Below are positions 43,285 to 52,094 of a stretch of 64,000 bases of DNA, piece by piece (the first letter of the stretch is position 1; each line of letters begins with the position of its first letter). The stretch comes from Edaphobacter dinghuensis (lineage in GTDB: Bacteria > Acidobacteriota > Terriglobia > Terriglobales > Acidobacteriaceae): NCBI RefSeq assembly GCF_014640335.1, contig NZ_BMGT01000003.1, positions 293,149-357,148 of the forward strand. Direction: 5' to 3'. Under the pieces are notes generated by a model. It saw only the letters and a list, made by a program, of their open reading frames with translations. It was not told the DNA's origin and made no database searches. The position numbers were made by a program, and so were the translations under genes.

Positions 43285-43567
43285 GCTGAAACAACTCCTG
43301 TAGGAGGATGGCAACAGCGGATAGGACCGCTATTTGATCTTTAGCAAGCCTGAGAGAAAGAGCCGTTTAAGTCCCATAAATTAACTGCAATACGCCGGAA
43401 GTGCCCCGAACTTCGTTCGTGATTGAGTCGATGAGCTTTTACTACTGCTTTTCTTCGATCGCGCTGAAGATAAAACAAATCTTCCCCATCTTCGAAGAGC
43501 TGGAGTATGCTTTCCGCACCATTTGTAGATCTCCCCGGCGACCCCGGGAAAATACGGAGGAATCCCT

Positions 43568-43825
43568 ATGCTTCATCTGCTGTGGACGGCAATCATCGGG
43601 CTTATAGTAGGTGCGCTTGCTAAACTCATTATTCCCGGCAAGGAGCCTGGCGGGATCTTCGTCACCATGCTCATCGGCATTGCCGGCGCATTTCTGGGAA
43701 CCTGGATTGGCCGCGCCATCGGCCATTATCAACCGGGTCAGTCTGCGGGCTTCCTCATGTCGCTTGTGGGAGCGCTCATTCTGCTCGGCATCTACCATCT
43801 GATCAAACGCAGCCAGGCCGCGTAA
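43568..43825 (+). CDS. GlsB/YeaQ/YmgE-family stress-response membrane protein
   Basis: The 85-residue product has three hydrophobic helices and the family pattern: IGLIVGALAKLIIPGKEPGG, MLIGIAGAFLGTWIGRAIGH and LMSLVGALILLGIYHLIK. This is the transglycosylase-associated protein family, small inner-membrane proteins induced by envelope or general stress; the molecular function is unknown. AGGAG precedes the start. An imperfect hairpin follows the stop (about 43834-43868) and may terminate it. Confidence 0.92.
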   Translation: MLHLLWTAIIGLIVGALAKLIIPGKEPGGIFVTMLIGIAGAFLGTWIGRAIGHYQPGQSAGFLMSLVGALILLGIYHLIKRSQAA

Positions 43826-43869
43826 CACAACCCAGGGATGTTCCATCGCTATCCCTGTGGGACATCCTT

Positions 43870-46212
43870 TCATCGCGTTTCCAGGCTTTGCAGTGAGCCC
43901 ATATTGTTGGCATAGGCTCTCGCAGCAGCGGCAAAGTCCCTTGCCGCGACGGGCAGCCCCAGAAAGTTGCCTTGTGCCTCATCACATTTTCTGCGTAGCA
44001 GAAAACGCAACTGCTCGTCGGTCTCCACGCCCTCGGCGACGACCTTGATATTCAATCCGTGGGACATCGCAATAATCGTTCTCACCACGGCGGCGGCATT
44101 CATGTCCGTCTCTGCCTGCCGCACAAAGCTCTGATCGATCTTCAACCTGTCTACCTGGTACTGCAGCAGGTACGAGAAGCTGCAAAATCCTGTGCCGAAG
44201 TCATCGATCGAGATCCTCGCCCCAAGCTCCCGTATCTTCTGCAACTTATCGAGATTGTCATGCGAGTTGACCATCAGCATGCCCTCGGTAATCTCTATCT
44301 CCAGGTGAGATGCAGAAAGTCCGCTCTTCGCCAGGCAGTGCTCGATCACCTGCACCAGATTTTTTTGCTGGAACTGTCGCGGCGACAGGTTGACCGATAC
44401 CGTCAGGTCTATCCCCAGCTCATCCTGCAGGGCCTTGCCCTCGCAGCACGACATCATAAAGGCCCATTCGCCGATAGGCACAATCAATCCCGTCTCTTCG
44501 GCCAGTGGAATGAACTGTGCCGGCGCGATCTTGCCCAAACGTGGATGCGTCCAGCGCAGCAGCGCCTCCATGCCGGTGATGGCCCCCGTCGTCAGCGAGA
44601 CCTGGGGCTGATAGTGCAGCTCCATCTCTCCGTTGGCAATCGCGTGGCGCAGCGCGTGCTCCATCATCAGTCGGTCGGTGGTCTCCTTCAGCATGTCTTC
44701 GCTGAAGATCTGGTGCTGGTTGCGGCCGTTGTCCTTGGCTGCATACATCGCTGCATCGGCGCGTTTGAACAGGTGCTTCACGTCAGAGGCAAAGTCGGGA
44801 TAGATGCATACGCCTACGCTGGTCGTTACCTTCACCAAGTGCTCATCGACGGAGATCTCTGGCGACAGCTTGAGCACTAGGTTCGCCGCGCACTGGTCGA
44901 CATCGGCAACGCTGGTGATATCGGACATCACCACAACGAACTCATCGCCGCCTGCGCGCGCAACAATATCGGTGCTGCGCACCGACCGGCGAAGGCGATT
45001 GGCCGCTTCTACCAGAATCTGATCGCCTGACGTATGACCCAGCAGGTCGTTGATTCGCTTGAAGTGATCAAGGTCAAGCATGAAGACGGCGACCTTGGTG
45101 CCGAAGCGCCGCGCCCGCTCCACAGCCTCCACCGTCTTGTCGCGCAGCAGAGCGCGTCCCATCAGCCCGGTTAGTTGATCGTGGGTCGCGAGGTGCGTCA
45201 CATAGTCCAGCATCTGCTGACGTTCCGTAATGTCTACTGCAATGCCGACAAAGCCCGTTATCTCGCCCGCGTCTGAGCGCACGGCCCTCATCGCCAGGCT
45301 AATCGGAGTTCGCGAGCCATCGCGGCGCACCAGCGTCCACTCCTGCTCCTCCAGATCACCTACGGCAGCCGTAGCGGTCAGCACACCGAAGCTTGCGGGC
45401 ACTGGCGCCGGATCGTTATTGCCGCTCTTTGCCAGAAGCTCCGCTTCGTCGTGCAGGATGGTCAACGGAGCCTTGCCGACCAGCTCTTCGCGGTTGTAGC
45501 CGGTGAGCTTCTCCGCCGCGACGTTCATCGCGGTGATCACTCCCTCCGTGTCGGTGGCCACAATGCTGAAAGGCGCGTTCTGGAAGACCGAATCGGTGAA
45601 CTCCAGCAGATGCTTATAGCGCTCCTGTCCCGACTTGATCCCGCTGATATCGCAGCAGGTCATCGCGATGCCGTCTCCCAGCTTGGTGACCTGTAGCCGG
45701 AGCCACGTAGCCTTGATCTCGGGATCGACAATCAGGAACTCTTCACCCATCGATTCGCCGGTTGTTACAACCTTGCAGAGCCGCTCAAACAGCCCGCTCT
45801 GGGTCGGCACAGACGTGATGGTCGATCGTAGCTGGCCCAGTAGCTGCGACCTCGTCTTGCCCATCATCCGTTCGAAGTTGGCGTTCACATACTGGAAGCG
45901 AAAGTCGATGATGGTGTCGGCTGCATTGCGGACAGCCTCAAAGATGACGAACGCATCCATGCTGGTCTCGGCGGCGGCCAGGAACTTCGACTGTGCCTCT
46001 TCGGTGGCTCTGCGTCGAATCTCCCGATCATGCTCACGCCACAGAACTCCGAGGGTGAACATCGTTGCCCCCATTGCCAGGGTGACTCCGAAGACTGTGC
46101 CAAAGTAGTTGCAGTGACTTAGACGAAAAAACTCCGTCAGCACCAGCCCCAGAGCCACTGCGAGCAATCCAATCTTCCAGGCCCGCAGGTGCGGGAGAAC
46201 TCGAGCCTTCAA
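43870..46212 (-). CDS. PAS-GGDEF-EAL cyclic-di-GMP signalling protein
   Basis: The 780-residue protein has two N-terminal helices (about 13-30 and 38-57) and two PAS domains (about 75-190 and 200-330). The GGDEF domain has GGDEF at 421-425 and an RSTD inhibitory (I) site at 412-415, five residues upstream as expected. The EAL domain has EAL at 549-551, plus NLSPRQF, EITEGML, DDFGTG and AEGVETDEQL. All key catalytic residues of both activities appear intact, so it may be bifunctional, with PAS input deciding the balance. No partner is adjacent. Confidence 0.95.
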   Translation of the reverse strand: MKARVLPHLRAWKIGLLAVALGLVLTEFFRLSHCNYFGTVFGVTLAMGATMFTLGVLWREHDREIRRRATEEAQSKFLAAAETSMDAFVIFEAVRNAADTIIDFRFQYVNANFERMMGKTRSQLLGQLRSTITSVPTQSGLFERLCKVVTTGESMGEEFLIVDPEIKATWLRLQVTKLGDGIAMTCCDISGIKSGQERYKHLLEFTDSVFQNAPFSIVATDTEGVITAMNVAAEKLTGYNREELVGKAPLTILHDEAELLAKSGNNDPAPVPASFGVLTATAAVGDLEEQEWTLVRRDGSRTPISLAMRAVRSDAGEITGFVGIAVDITERQQMLDYVTHLATHDQLTGLMGRALLRDKTVEAVERARRFGTKVAVFMLDLDHFKRINDLLGHTSGDQILVEAANRLRRSVRSTDIVARAGGDEFVVVMSDITSVADVDQCAANLVLKLSPEISVDEHLVKVTTSVGVCIYPDFASDVKHLFKRADAAMYAAKDNGRNQHQIFSEDMLKETTDRLMMEHALRHAIANGEMELHYQPQVSLTTGAITGMEALLRWTHPRLGKIAPAQFIPLAEETGLIVPIGEWAFMMSCCEGKALQDELGIDLTVSVNLSPRQFQQKNLVQVIEHCLAKSGLSASHLEIEITEGMLMVNSHDNLDKLQKIRELGARISIDDFGTGFCSFSYLLQYQVDRLKIDQSFVRQAETDMNAAAVVRTIIAMSHGLNIKVVAEGVETDEQLRFLLRRKCDEAQGNFLGLPVAARDFAAAARAYANNMGSLQSLETR

Positions 46213-46516
46213 TCTAAGAACCTCAATCGAACATCAGGATATGAAGGAAATCCTACACAGAGAAGCGTTACTTCTTGTTACGAGAGTAACGTTTAATTCG
46301 CGTTGATAAACAATATTTAAGTATTTTTCTGTCAGAAAGTCCCATCCGATGTTCCCCCTTCGCTAAGGCTCGAGCTTTTTATGAGCAGAAGTGTATCTCT
46401 GTATCTGACATATTGTCCGCAACCCTTTTCGCACGCGGATTTCCAGCCTTCGGGAGACCCGCTCTCGTTCTCTTTTGCATTTGAGACCTCCGCCGGAGAT
46501 CCACGTCTAACATCGC
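46213..46516. other. 304-bp intergenic region without gene
   Basis: This region separates divergent genes. It includes a short hairpin (CGTTACT and AGTAACG arms around 46266-46291) and AT-rich DNA near 46300-46340 that could hold promoters. I see no RNA gene or ORF with coding features. Confidence 0.5.
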
Positions 46517-47731
46517 ATGGTTGCTCAATGTTTTACTCGACTTAGCCTGCTCGGTGGCCTTTTTCTTGCAGTACCTCTCTTTGCTCAGCAAAAGCCGGCA
46601 TCTCCGGCTCCTGCACCCTCGTCGACTGCCCCAACCATCTCCGTCGACGCCCGTCTCGTGAACCTTCCCGTCGTGGTTCGCGATAAGAAGGGCGCGCTGG
46701 TGCAAAACCTCACCAAGGCCGACTTCACTCTTCAAGTAGATGGCCATCCGCAGACCATTCGTTACTTCGATCTCGACTCGAATCTTCCACTTACCCTCGG
46801 CCTGCTGGTCGATACCAGCGCCTCCCAGCGCAAAGTGATCGACGACGAGCGCACTGCCAGCGGAACCTTTCTCGAGCAGATGCTCACGGCCCCACCGAAC
46901 CGCGCTCCCGACCAGGCCTTTGTCATCCAGTTTGCCCGCCAGACCGAGCTTCTACAGGACCTTACGCCCTCCAAGCCCAAACTTCAGGCAGCCCTCAAAG
47001 AGATTGACACCCCCAGCCCGAACGACAGCTCGACCAACGATCCCGACGACTCCAGCAGCAACGGCCATCGCACTCGCGGAGGCACCACTCTCTACGACGC
47101 AACCTTTCTCGCCTCCGACGAGCTGATGAGCAAGCAAAAAGGCCGCAAGGCCCTCATCATCCTCTCCGACGGCGTCGACCGTGGAAGCAAAGAAAACCTG
47201 ACCAAGGCCATTGAAGCGGCCCAGCGAGCGGACACGATCCTCTACGCGATCTACTTCAAAGGAGAGGAGTCCCACTCCGATAACGATCGCTCCCGTGGAG
47301 GATTCCCCGGTGGACGAGGAGGTGGCTTTCCCAGCGGCGGCCGTTATCCCGGCGGCGGCTATCCCAGTGGTGGAGGCTATCCGGGAGGAGGCGGCTACCC
47401 CGGCGGTGGTGGGGGGCATGGCGGCAATAATCCAGGCGGCGGAAGCAGTGCAAGCCATGTCGACGGCAAAAAGATTCTGGAGCGCATGACGCAGGAGACC
47501 GGCGGCCGTCTCTTTGAGGTCAGCAAGAAGCAGACCGTGGCCGATATCTACGACCAGATCGCCGAAGAGCTTCGCGCCCAGTATCGCCTTGGCTATACAC
47601 CAGATCAGACCACGGCCTCTGATGGATATCACCAGATCGATCTCTCGGTAAATCGTAAAGGACTTACCGTTCAGACCCGCGACGGCTACTACACCGGCAG
47701 CGCAGACTCGGCTCCGCGCAGGATGGATTGA
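46517..47731 (+). CDS. Exported VWFA-related (acidobacterial-type) protein
   Basis: The 404-residue product has a signal peptide (MVAQCFTRLSLLGGLFLAVP...FAQQ). A first beta domain (about 40-85: DARLVNLPVVVRDKKGALVQ) is followed by a von Willebrand A domain with the MIDAS motif DTSAS at 99-103, a Thr/Asp late segment (GGTTLYDATFLASDEL) and ALIILSDGVDRGS. A Gly/Pro-rich tract (261-309) splits the A domain before a C-terminal beta region (DGYHQIDLSVNRKGLTVQTR). This matches the VWFA-related acidobacterial domain family. Its role is unknown; metal-dependent protein or glycan binding is likely. Confidence 0.9.
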   Translation: MVAQCFTRLSLLGGLFLAVPLFAQQKPASPAPAPSSTAPTISVDARLVNLPVVVRDKKGALVQNLTKADFTLQVDGHPQTIRYFDLDSNLPLTLGLLVDTSASQRKVIDDERTASGTFLEQMLTAPPNRAPDQAFVIQFARQTELLQDLTPSKPKLQAALKEIDTPSPNDSSTNDPDDSSSNGHRTRGGTTLYDATFLASDELMSKQKGRKALIILSDGVDRGSKENLTKAIEAAQRADTILYAIYFKGEESHSDNDRSRGGFPGGRGGGFPSGGRYPGGGYPSGGGYPGGGGYPGGGGGHGGNNPGGGSSASHVDGKKILERMTQETGGRLFEVSKKQTVADIYDQIAEELRAQYRLGYTPDQTTASDGYHQIDLSVNRKGLTVQTRDGYYTGSADSAPRRMD

Positions 47732-47819
47732 CGCGCGTCTTTGCGTCCTTCCATCCTCTTCGTGCATCATCTACAGTGACCCTCGTCAGCGGCGGCGGTG
47801 TCAAGGAAGGCGTGTCCCT

Positions 47820-48335
47820 ATGATCTCCAGGATGTTGAAGGTAATCTCCAGATTCTGCACAGCTTTGCTCTCGTTAGCTCTCATTGCGACGGCAGCGGCG
47901 GTGCCCAATCAAGCTCAGGCTCAGCTCACAACGCCCTTCGTCAAGCAGCACATCTACTCCGAGACTGCGAACCCGACCGCCGACATCGCTGCCGCCCTCA
48001 AAAAGGCACGCGTCGAGCACAAGCGCGTCCTCCTCGACTTCGGCGGTGACTGGTGCCCCGATTGCCAGGTCCTCGACATCTACTTCCGCCAGCAACCTAA
48101 CGCTGCTCTGCTCGCCAAACACTTCATCGTCGTCCACGTCTACATCGGCCACATGGACCAGAACCTCGACATCCCAAAGAAATATGACGTTCCCATCAAC
48201 AAAGGCGTTCCGGCGCTCGCCGTCCTCGACGCTCACGGCAAACTGCTCTACTCTCAGCAGACCGGCCAGTTCGAGAACATGCGCAATATGAGTTCGAGCG
48301 ATGTGACCGAGTTCCTTAACAAGTGGAAGGCCTGA
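47820..48335 (+). CDS. Exported thioredoxin-fold protein
   Basis: The 171-residue product has a signal peptide (about 1-34, ending QAQAQ). The thioredoxin fold has an active-site WCPDC at residues 78-82 within LLDFGGDWCPDCQVLD. A cis-Pro-like GVPALAVLDAHGKLL follows, and the last helix is DVTEFLNKWKA. Such periplasmic proteins act in thiol-disulfide exchange or cytochrome maturation; the redox partner is unknown. It follows the VWA gene on the same strand after 88 bp. Confidence 0.86.
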   Translation: MISRMLKVISRFCTALLSLALIATAAAVPNQAQAQLTTPFVKQHIYSETANPTADIAAALKKARVEHKRVLLDFGGDWCPDCQVLDIYFRQQPNAALLAKHFIVVHVYIGHMDQNLDIPKKYDVPINKGVPALAVLDAHGKLLYSQQTGQFENMRNMSSSDVTEFLNKWKA

Positions 48336-48376
48336 TTCAGCACATCCCTCCTCTTTAAACCGCGCGAGCGTCAACC

Positions 48377-49279
48377 TTGAGAAGATTTCTTCGCATCTCC
48401 TCGGTCTTCCACCGCACGCTGCTCAGCGTGCTGGATCACGACTGTCTCAACGTGGCGCAGTCAGCAGCCTATTCTGCGATGATCTCGCTCTTTCCCGCGC
48501 TCATCATCGCGGCGGCTTTTATCGGCTTCGTGCCGGGCATGGCACCGCTGCGTTTTCAGCTCGCTCTGTTCTTCAACAGCATTCTGCCCTCTGACGTCAC
48601 ACCTCTCTTGCAGAGTTACTTCGAGACTACCCACCACAGCCCTAAATCCATTCGCGCGATCATCTTTGGCATCCTGGTCAGCGTCACCGGCGCCTCCAGT
48701 GTCATCGCTACCTTTATGGAAGGCTTTCGCCGTGCCCACAATCTCCCGCCCGACTGCTGGACCTTCTGGCAGCGTCGCGCGCGTGCCTTCGCGCTTGTTC
48801 CTCTCTCGCTGATTCCGCTCGCCATCGCCAGCCTGCTCGTCGTCTTTGGACACTTCCTCATTAGTTCCTGGATGGCGATGCACATCATGCCATCGATCCG
48901 CACCCCGGTTTACGTCATCGCCGTGATTGTTCGCTGGCTGATCGCCTTCACTGGCAGCATCGGCATCATCGCGCTCATCTATCACATGGGAACGCCCATG
49001 CGGCAGTCGTGGAAGCGCACCATTCCCGGAGCGATTCTCGCTACTGCCATGTGGTTTCTAACCACACTGGTCTTCGGCTGGTACGTCACCCGCTTCGCCA
49101 ACTACTCGCAGGTCTACGGCTCCCTCGGCGCCGGCATCGCTCTGCTCTTCTGGCTCTACATCATCTCGCTCAGCGTTCTCTGCGGAGCGGAGTTCAACGC
49201 GCAGTGCAACGCACATTTTTTTCCTCCTGTTCCAACTGATTCAACCCTTTCCAACCCACAGACCCTTCCCACCGGGTAA
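48377..49279 (+). CDS. YihY/BrkB family inner-membrane protein
   Basis: The 300-residue protein has six membrane helices. Family motifs include the N-terminal amphipathic region LNVAQSAAYSAMISLFPALI, the central GASSVIATFMEGFRRAHNLP and the late IPGAILATAMWFLTTLVFGW followed by YSQVYGSLGAGIALLFWLYI. The family was once called RNase BN but now has no assigned enzyme activity. The start is TTG, since no ATG or GTG lies upstream of the conserved region in this frame. Confidence 0.9.
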   Translation: MRRFLRISSVFHRTLLSVLDHDCLNVAQSAAYSAMISLFPALIIAAAFIGFVPGMAPLRFQLALFFNSILPSDVTPLLQSYFETTHHSPKSIRAIIFGILVSVTGASSVIATFMEGFRRAHNLPPDCWTFWQRRARAFALVPLSLIPLAIASLLVVFGHFLISSWMAMHIMPSIRTPVYVIAVIVRWLIAFTGSIGIIALIYHMGTPMRQSWKRTIPGAILATAMWFLTTLVFGWYVTRFANYSQVYGSLGAGIALLFWLYIISLSVLCGAEFNAQCNAHFFPPVPTDSTLSNPQTLPTG

Positions 49280-49357
49280 AATTGCCATCGGTAGCAAAAC
49301 TCACTGGTCATACCTTGCGGTTCACCGCGGGTTAGAAAGAATGCGGCAAACGATTTC

Positions 49358-50890
49358 ATGACGACTTCTCCAAATTCCCTCCCGAACGACTCCTCATTTA
49401 CCGGAACCGAGCGCCTTCGCCGCGCCAAAATCGTTGCTACTCTAGGGCCTGCCTCAAGTTCACCTGAAGTCTTCCGCAAGCTCGTTCGGGCAGGACTCGA
49501 CGTTGCCCGCCTCAACTTCTCCCACGGCAGCCACGCGCAAAAGGCTGAGCTGATCAAGATGGTCCGCACCGTCGCCAAGGAAGAGGGCAAGCCCATCTGC
49601 ATCCTCGCCGACCTGCAAGGTCCAAAGATCCGCACCGGCAAGCTCAAGGGACATAAGCCTGTCCAACTCGTCGCGGGCAAGCGTCTCACCATCACCCCAC
49701 GCGAGATCGAAGGTACCGCAGCCCTCGTCGGTACCACCTTCAAGACGCTGGCCGAGAACCTCGAGCCTGGCTCCCGCATCCTCCTCTCCGACGGCCTCAT
49801 CGAGCTGCGCGTCGAGCAGGTCAAGGGCGTCGATGTCGTCTGCGAGATCATTAACGGCGGCACCCTCGGCGAGAACAAGGGCATCAACCTCCCCGGCATC
49901 CCCGTCAAAGTTCCCTCACTCACCGAGAAGGACGAGGAAGACCTCATCTTCGCCATCGGCCAGGGCGTCGACACCATAGCCGTCTCCTTCGTTCGCACCG
50001 CCGACGACGTTCGCCACGTCAAGGGCCGCCTCGCCGCGCTCAAGTCCGACGCCTGGATCATCGCCAAGCTCGAGAAGCCTCAGGCCATCGAGCACCTCGA
50101 CAGCATCCTCGAAGTCACCGACGCCATCATGGTGGCCCGCGGTGACCTCGGCGTCGAAGTCCCACCGGAAAAAGTTCCGGCCATCCAGAAGCACATCATC
50201 CGCCGCGCTGCCGAGTATCGTAAGCCCGTCATCACCGCGACGCAGATGCTCGAATCCATGATCGACAATCCGCGCCCCACTCGCGCCGAGGCCTCCGACG
50301 TCGCTAACGCCATCTACGATGGCACCGACGCTGTCATGCTCTCCGCCGAAAGCGCCGCCGGTAAGTATCCCGTCGAAGCTGTCGCCATGATGGCCAAGAT
50401 CGTCACCGAGACCGAGCACCAGATTCGCCTCGATCCTCGTCCCGCGCTCGGCCGCTCGCACAGCGTGCGCCTCTCCATCGCAGAGACCATCTGCGAGTGT
50501 ATGGCCCACGCGGCAGATGATCTGGACGTTGCCGCCATCGCCATCTTCACCGAGACCGGCATGACCGCGCGCCTGCTCTCGAAGTACCACCCCGAGCCGC
50601 CCATCTTTGCCCTCTCGCCGTTTGAGAAGGTCATCAACCGCTCCATGCTGCTCTGGGGCACCTATCCCATCCTCTGCGACCGCTTCCGCGATACCGACAA
50701 GCTGGTCAACATGGCCGAAGAGGTTCTCGAAAGAGGAGGCCACGTGCAGCCTCGCCAGATCGTCGGCATCGTCGCCGGAACCCGCACCAAGTCCGGCGCA
50801 ACCAACTTCATGCGTCTGCACATGGTGGGCGACCGCGACACATCGGCGGCAAAGGCCAAACCCAAATCCAAGCTAAAGAAGAAAAAGTAA
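49358..50890 (+). CDS. pyk: Pyruvate kinase
   Basis: This 510-residue glycolytic enzyme transfers phosphate from phosphoenolpyruvate to ADP. Motifs are present: KIVATLGPASSSPEVFRKLV, ARLNFSHGSHAQK, the active-site lysine region IIAKLEKPQAIEHLDSILEV and IMVARGDLGVEVPPEKVPAI. ATQMLESMIDNPRPTRAEAS and DAVMLSAESAAGKYPVEAV follow. The N-terminus is extended by about 25 residues and the C-terminus ends in a Lys-rich tail (SKLKKKK). A strong bidirectional terminator follows. Confidence 0.97.
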   Translation: MTTSPNSLPNDSSFTGTERLRRAKIVATLGPASSSPEVFRKLVRAGLDVARLNFSHGSHAQKAELIKMVRTVAKEEGKPICILADLQGPKIRTGKLKGHKPVQLVAGKRLTITPREIEGTAALVGTTFKTLAENLEPGSRILLSDGLIELRVEQVKGVDVVCEIINGGTLGENKGINLPGIPVKVPSLTEKDEEDLIFAIGQGVDTIAVSFVRTADDVRHVKGRLAALKSDAWIIAKLEKPQAIEHLDSILEVTDAIMVARGDLGVEVPPEKVPAIQKHIIRRAAEYRKPVITATQMLESMIDNPRPTRAEASDVANAIYDGTDAVMLSAESAAGKYPVEAVAMMAKIVTETEHQIRLDPRPALGRSHSVRLSIAETICECMAHAADDLDVAAIAIFTETGMTARLLSKYHPEPPIFALSPFEKVINRSMLLWGTYPILCDRFRDTDKLVNMAEEVLERGGHVQPRQIVGIVAGTRTKSGATNFMRLHMVGDRDTSAAKAKPKSKLKKKK

Positions 50891-50906
50891 ATACCATTCC
50901 AACAAA

Positions 50907-50944
50907 AAGATGAAGGGCGAGATTTGAGTCTCGCCCTTCATCTT
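50907..50944. terminator. 16-bp perfect-stem terminator after pyk
   Basis: AAGATGAAGGGCGAGA and TCTCGCCCTTCATCTT form a perfect 16-bp stem with a 6-nt loop. An A-run precedes it and a T-rich stretch follows, so it can act on both strands. Confidence 0.93.
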
Positions 50945-50973
50945 TGCATTTGTAATTGACGCACCCCAAAAGC

Positions 50974-51019
50974 ACGTCATCTCGACCGAAGCAAAGCGAA
51001 GTGGAGAGACCCCTGTATT
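50974..51019. repeat. 46-bp dispersed repeat, copy B
   Basis: This is the reverse-complement counterpart of 21738-21783, with two mismatches in 46 bases (ACGTCATCTCGACCGAAGC ... GAGAGACCCCTGTATT). It again sits in the short gap at the 3' ends of convergent genes. Confidence 0.85.
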
Positions 51020-51044
51020 GGTTCCTCTTCACTAAGCCGCAAAC

Positions 51045-52094
51045 CTACTCCGCAGCAAACCGGTCCGCAGCCTTGTTCATCTCTTCCGCCGAAACAGCAT
51101 GCGAGAGCAGCAGCACCCGATAGTGGAACGTAGCACTCTGTCCCTTATCGATGGTGTAATCAAACGCCGTCTGCTTCGGATCGAAGATCTTCCGCCCCAG
51201 CGGGTTCGCCGCGAACAGACCATACCCGCGAGCGTGCCAGTAAGTCGGATACCCCGGATTCTTCGGGTTGTCGAGAATCGCAATCGTCTCCGTCTTGCCA
51301 TCGGCGTTGGTGCCGGTCAGCTCGCACCAGCGTCCACGCGTCGACCACACCGCATCGCCCTTTTTGCCTTCGCTGGTCAGGTAGACACCGGTTGCACCCG
51401 CGGTATTCCCGGCATCAACCTTCGTCGGACGTCCGCTGGCATCGGAGAAGATTCCGCCCTTCTCCGTCGCCGACTCCAAAAAGTGCGCTACGCGAATGCC
51501 CAGCACGCCTTCTTTGTCGTCGTTGAAGACCACCTTGTCGAGTGCGTGCAGGGTGATATCGAGATCGATCGCCCTGACATCGCCATGCTGCGAGAAGGTG
51601 TAGCGCGTCGTCTCATTAATGATCTTCTCGCCCTTACCCGTCACCCACACCGAATCGACGGTCAGCTCGCCCTGATTGCGTCCACTCTTCGTAGACACGA
51701 TCTTCTCCTGGTAGATGCTGCCCATCTTGTCGCGGTTTTCAGGTTTGATCGCGTCCGAGTTGTTCCAGAAGTCGAACCCGTTCACGTTGCCGTAGTTGAA
51801 CCACAGCCCCGCGTGGTGCGGATGGTCCACGCGCTCTCCCGGACGCGGTGCCAGAGGATAGCCGCGCGTCACCGTCACCCCATCCGGCGCGATCAGCGGA
51901 AACAGCACCGGCTTCTTCAGCGTCGTCGGCCACACGTACGAGGTGAACGGCTGGCCGTCGATGGTGATATCGACGCGCCGTTCCGCCTCATTCGTTGTGA
52001 CCTTCACATCATGATCTGCCGTCTTCGCCAAAGCCTGAACCGAGCCTCCCAGCCCAACCATAGCCATCACGCTGTACAAAACCAGCTTATGCAT
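51045..52094 (-). CDS. Exported DUF6807 (PmoA-like) family protein
   Basis: This 349-residue product has a signal peptide (MHKLVLYSVMAMVGLGGSVQ ALA). The rest is mainly beta, with PGERVDHPHHAGLWFNYGNV, a repeated aromatic/charged pattern and NPKNPGYPTYWHARGYGLFA. This fits the PmoA/DUF6807 family, commonly encoded with Gfo/Idh/MocA oxidoreductases in sugar-degradation loci. The specific activity is unknown. It overlaps the upstream oxidoreductase by 8 bp and is evidently co-translated. Confidence 0.8.
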   Translation of the reverse strand: MHKLVLYSVMAMVGLGGSVQALAKTADHDVKVTTNEAERRVDITIDGQPFTSYVWPTTLKKPVLFPLIAPDGVTVTRGYPLAPRPGERVDHPHHAGLWFNYGNVNGFDFWNNSDAIKPENRDKMGSIYQEKIVSTKSGRNQGELTVDSVWVTGKGEKIINETTRYTFSQHGDVRAIDLDITLHALDKVVFNDDKEGVLGIRVAHFLESATEKGGIFSDASGRPTKVDAGNTAGATGVYLTSEGKKGDAVWSTRGRWCELTGTNADGKTETIAILDNPKNPGYPTYWHARGYGLFAANPLGRKIFDPKQTAFDYTIDKGQSATFHYRVLLLSHAVSAEEMNKAADRFAAE

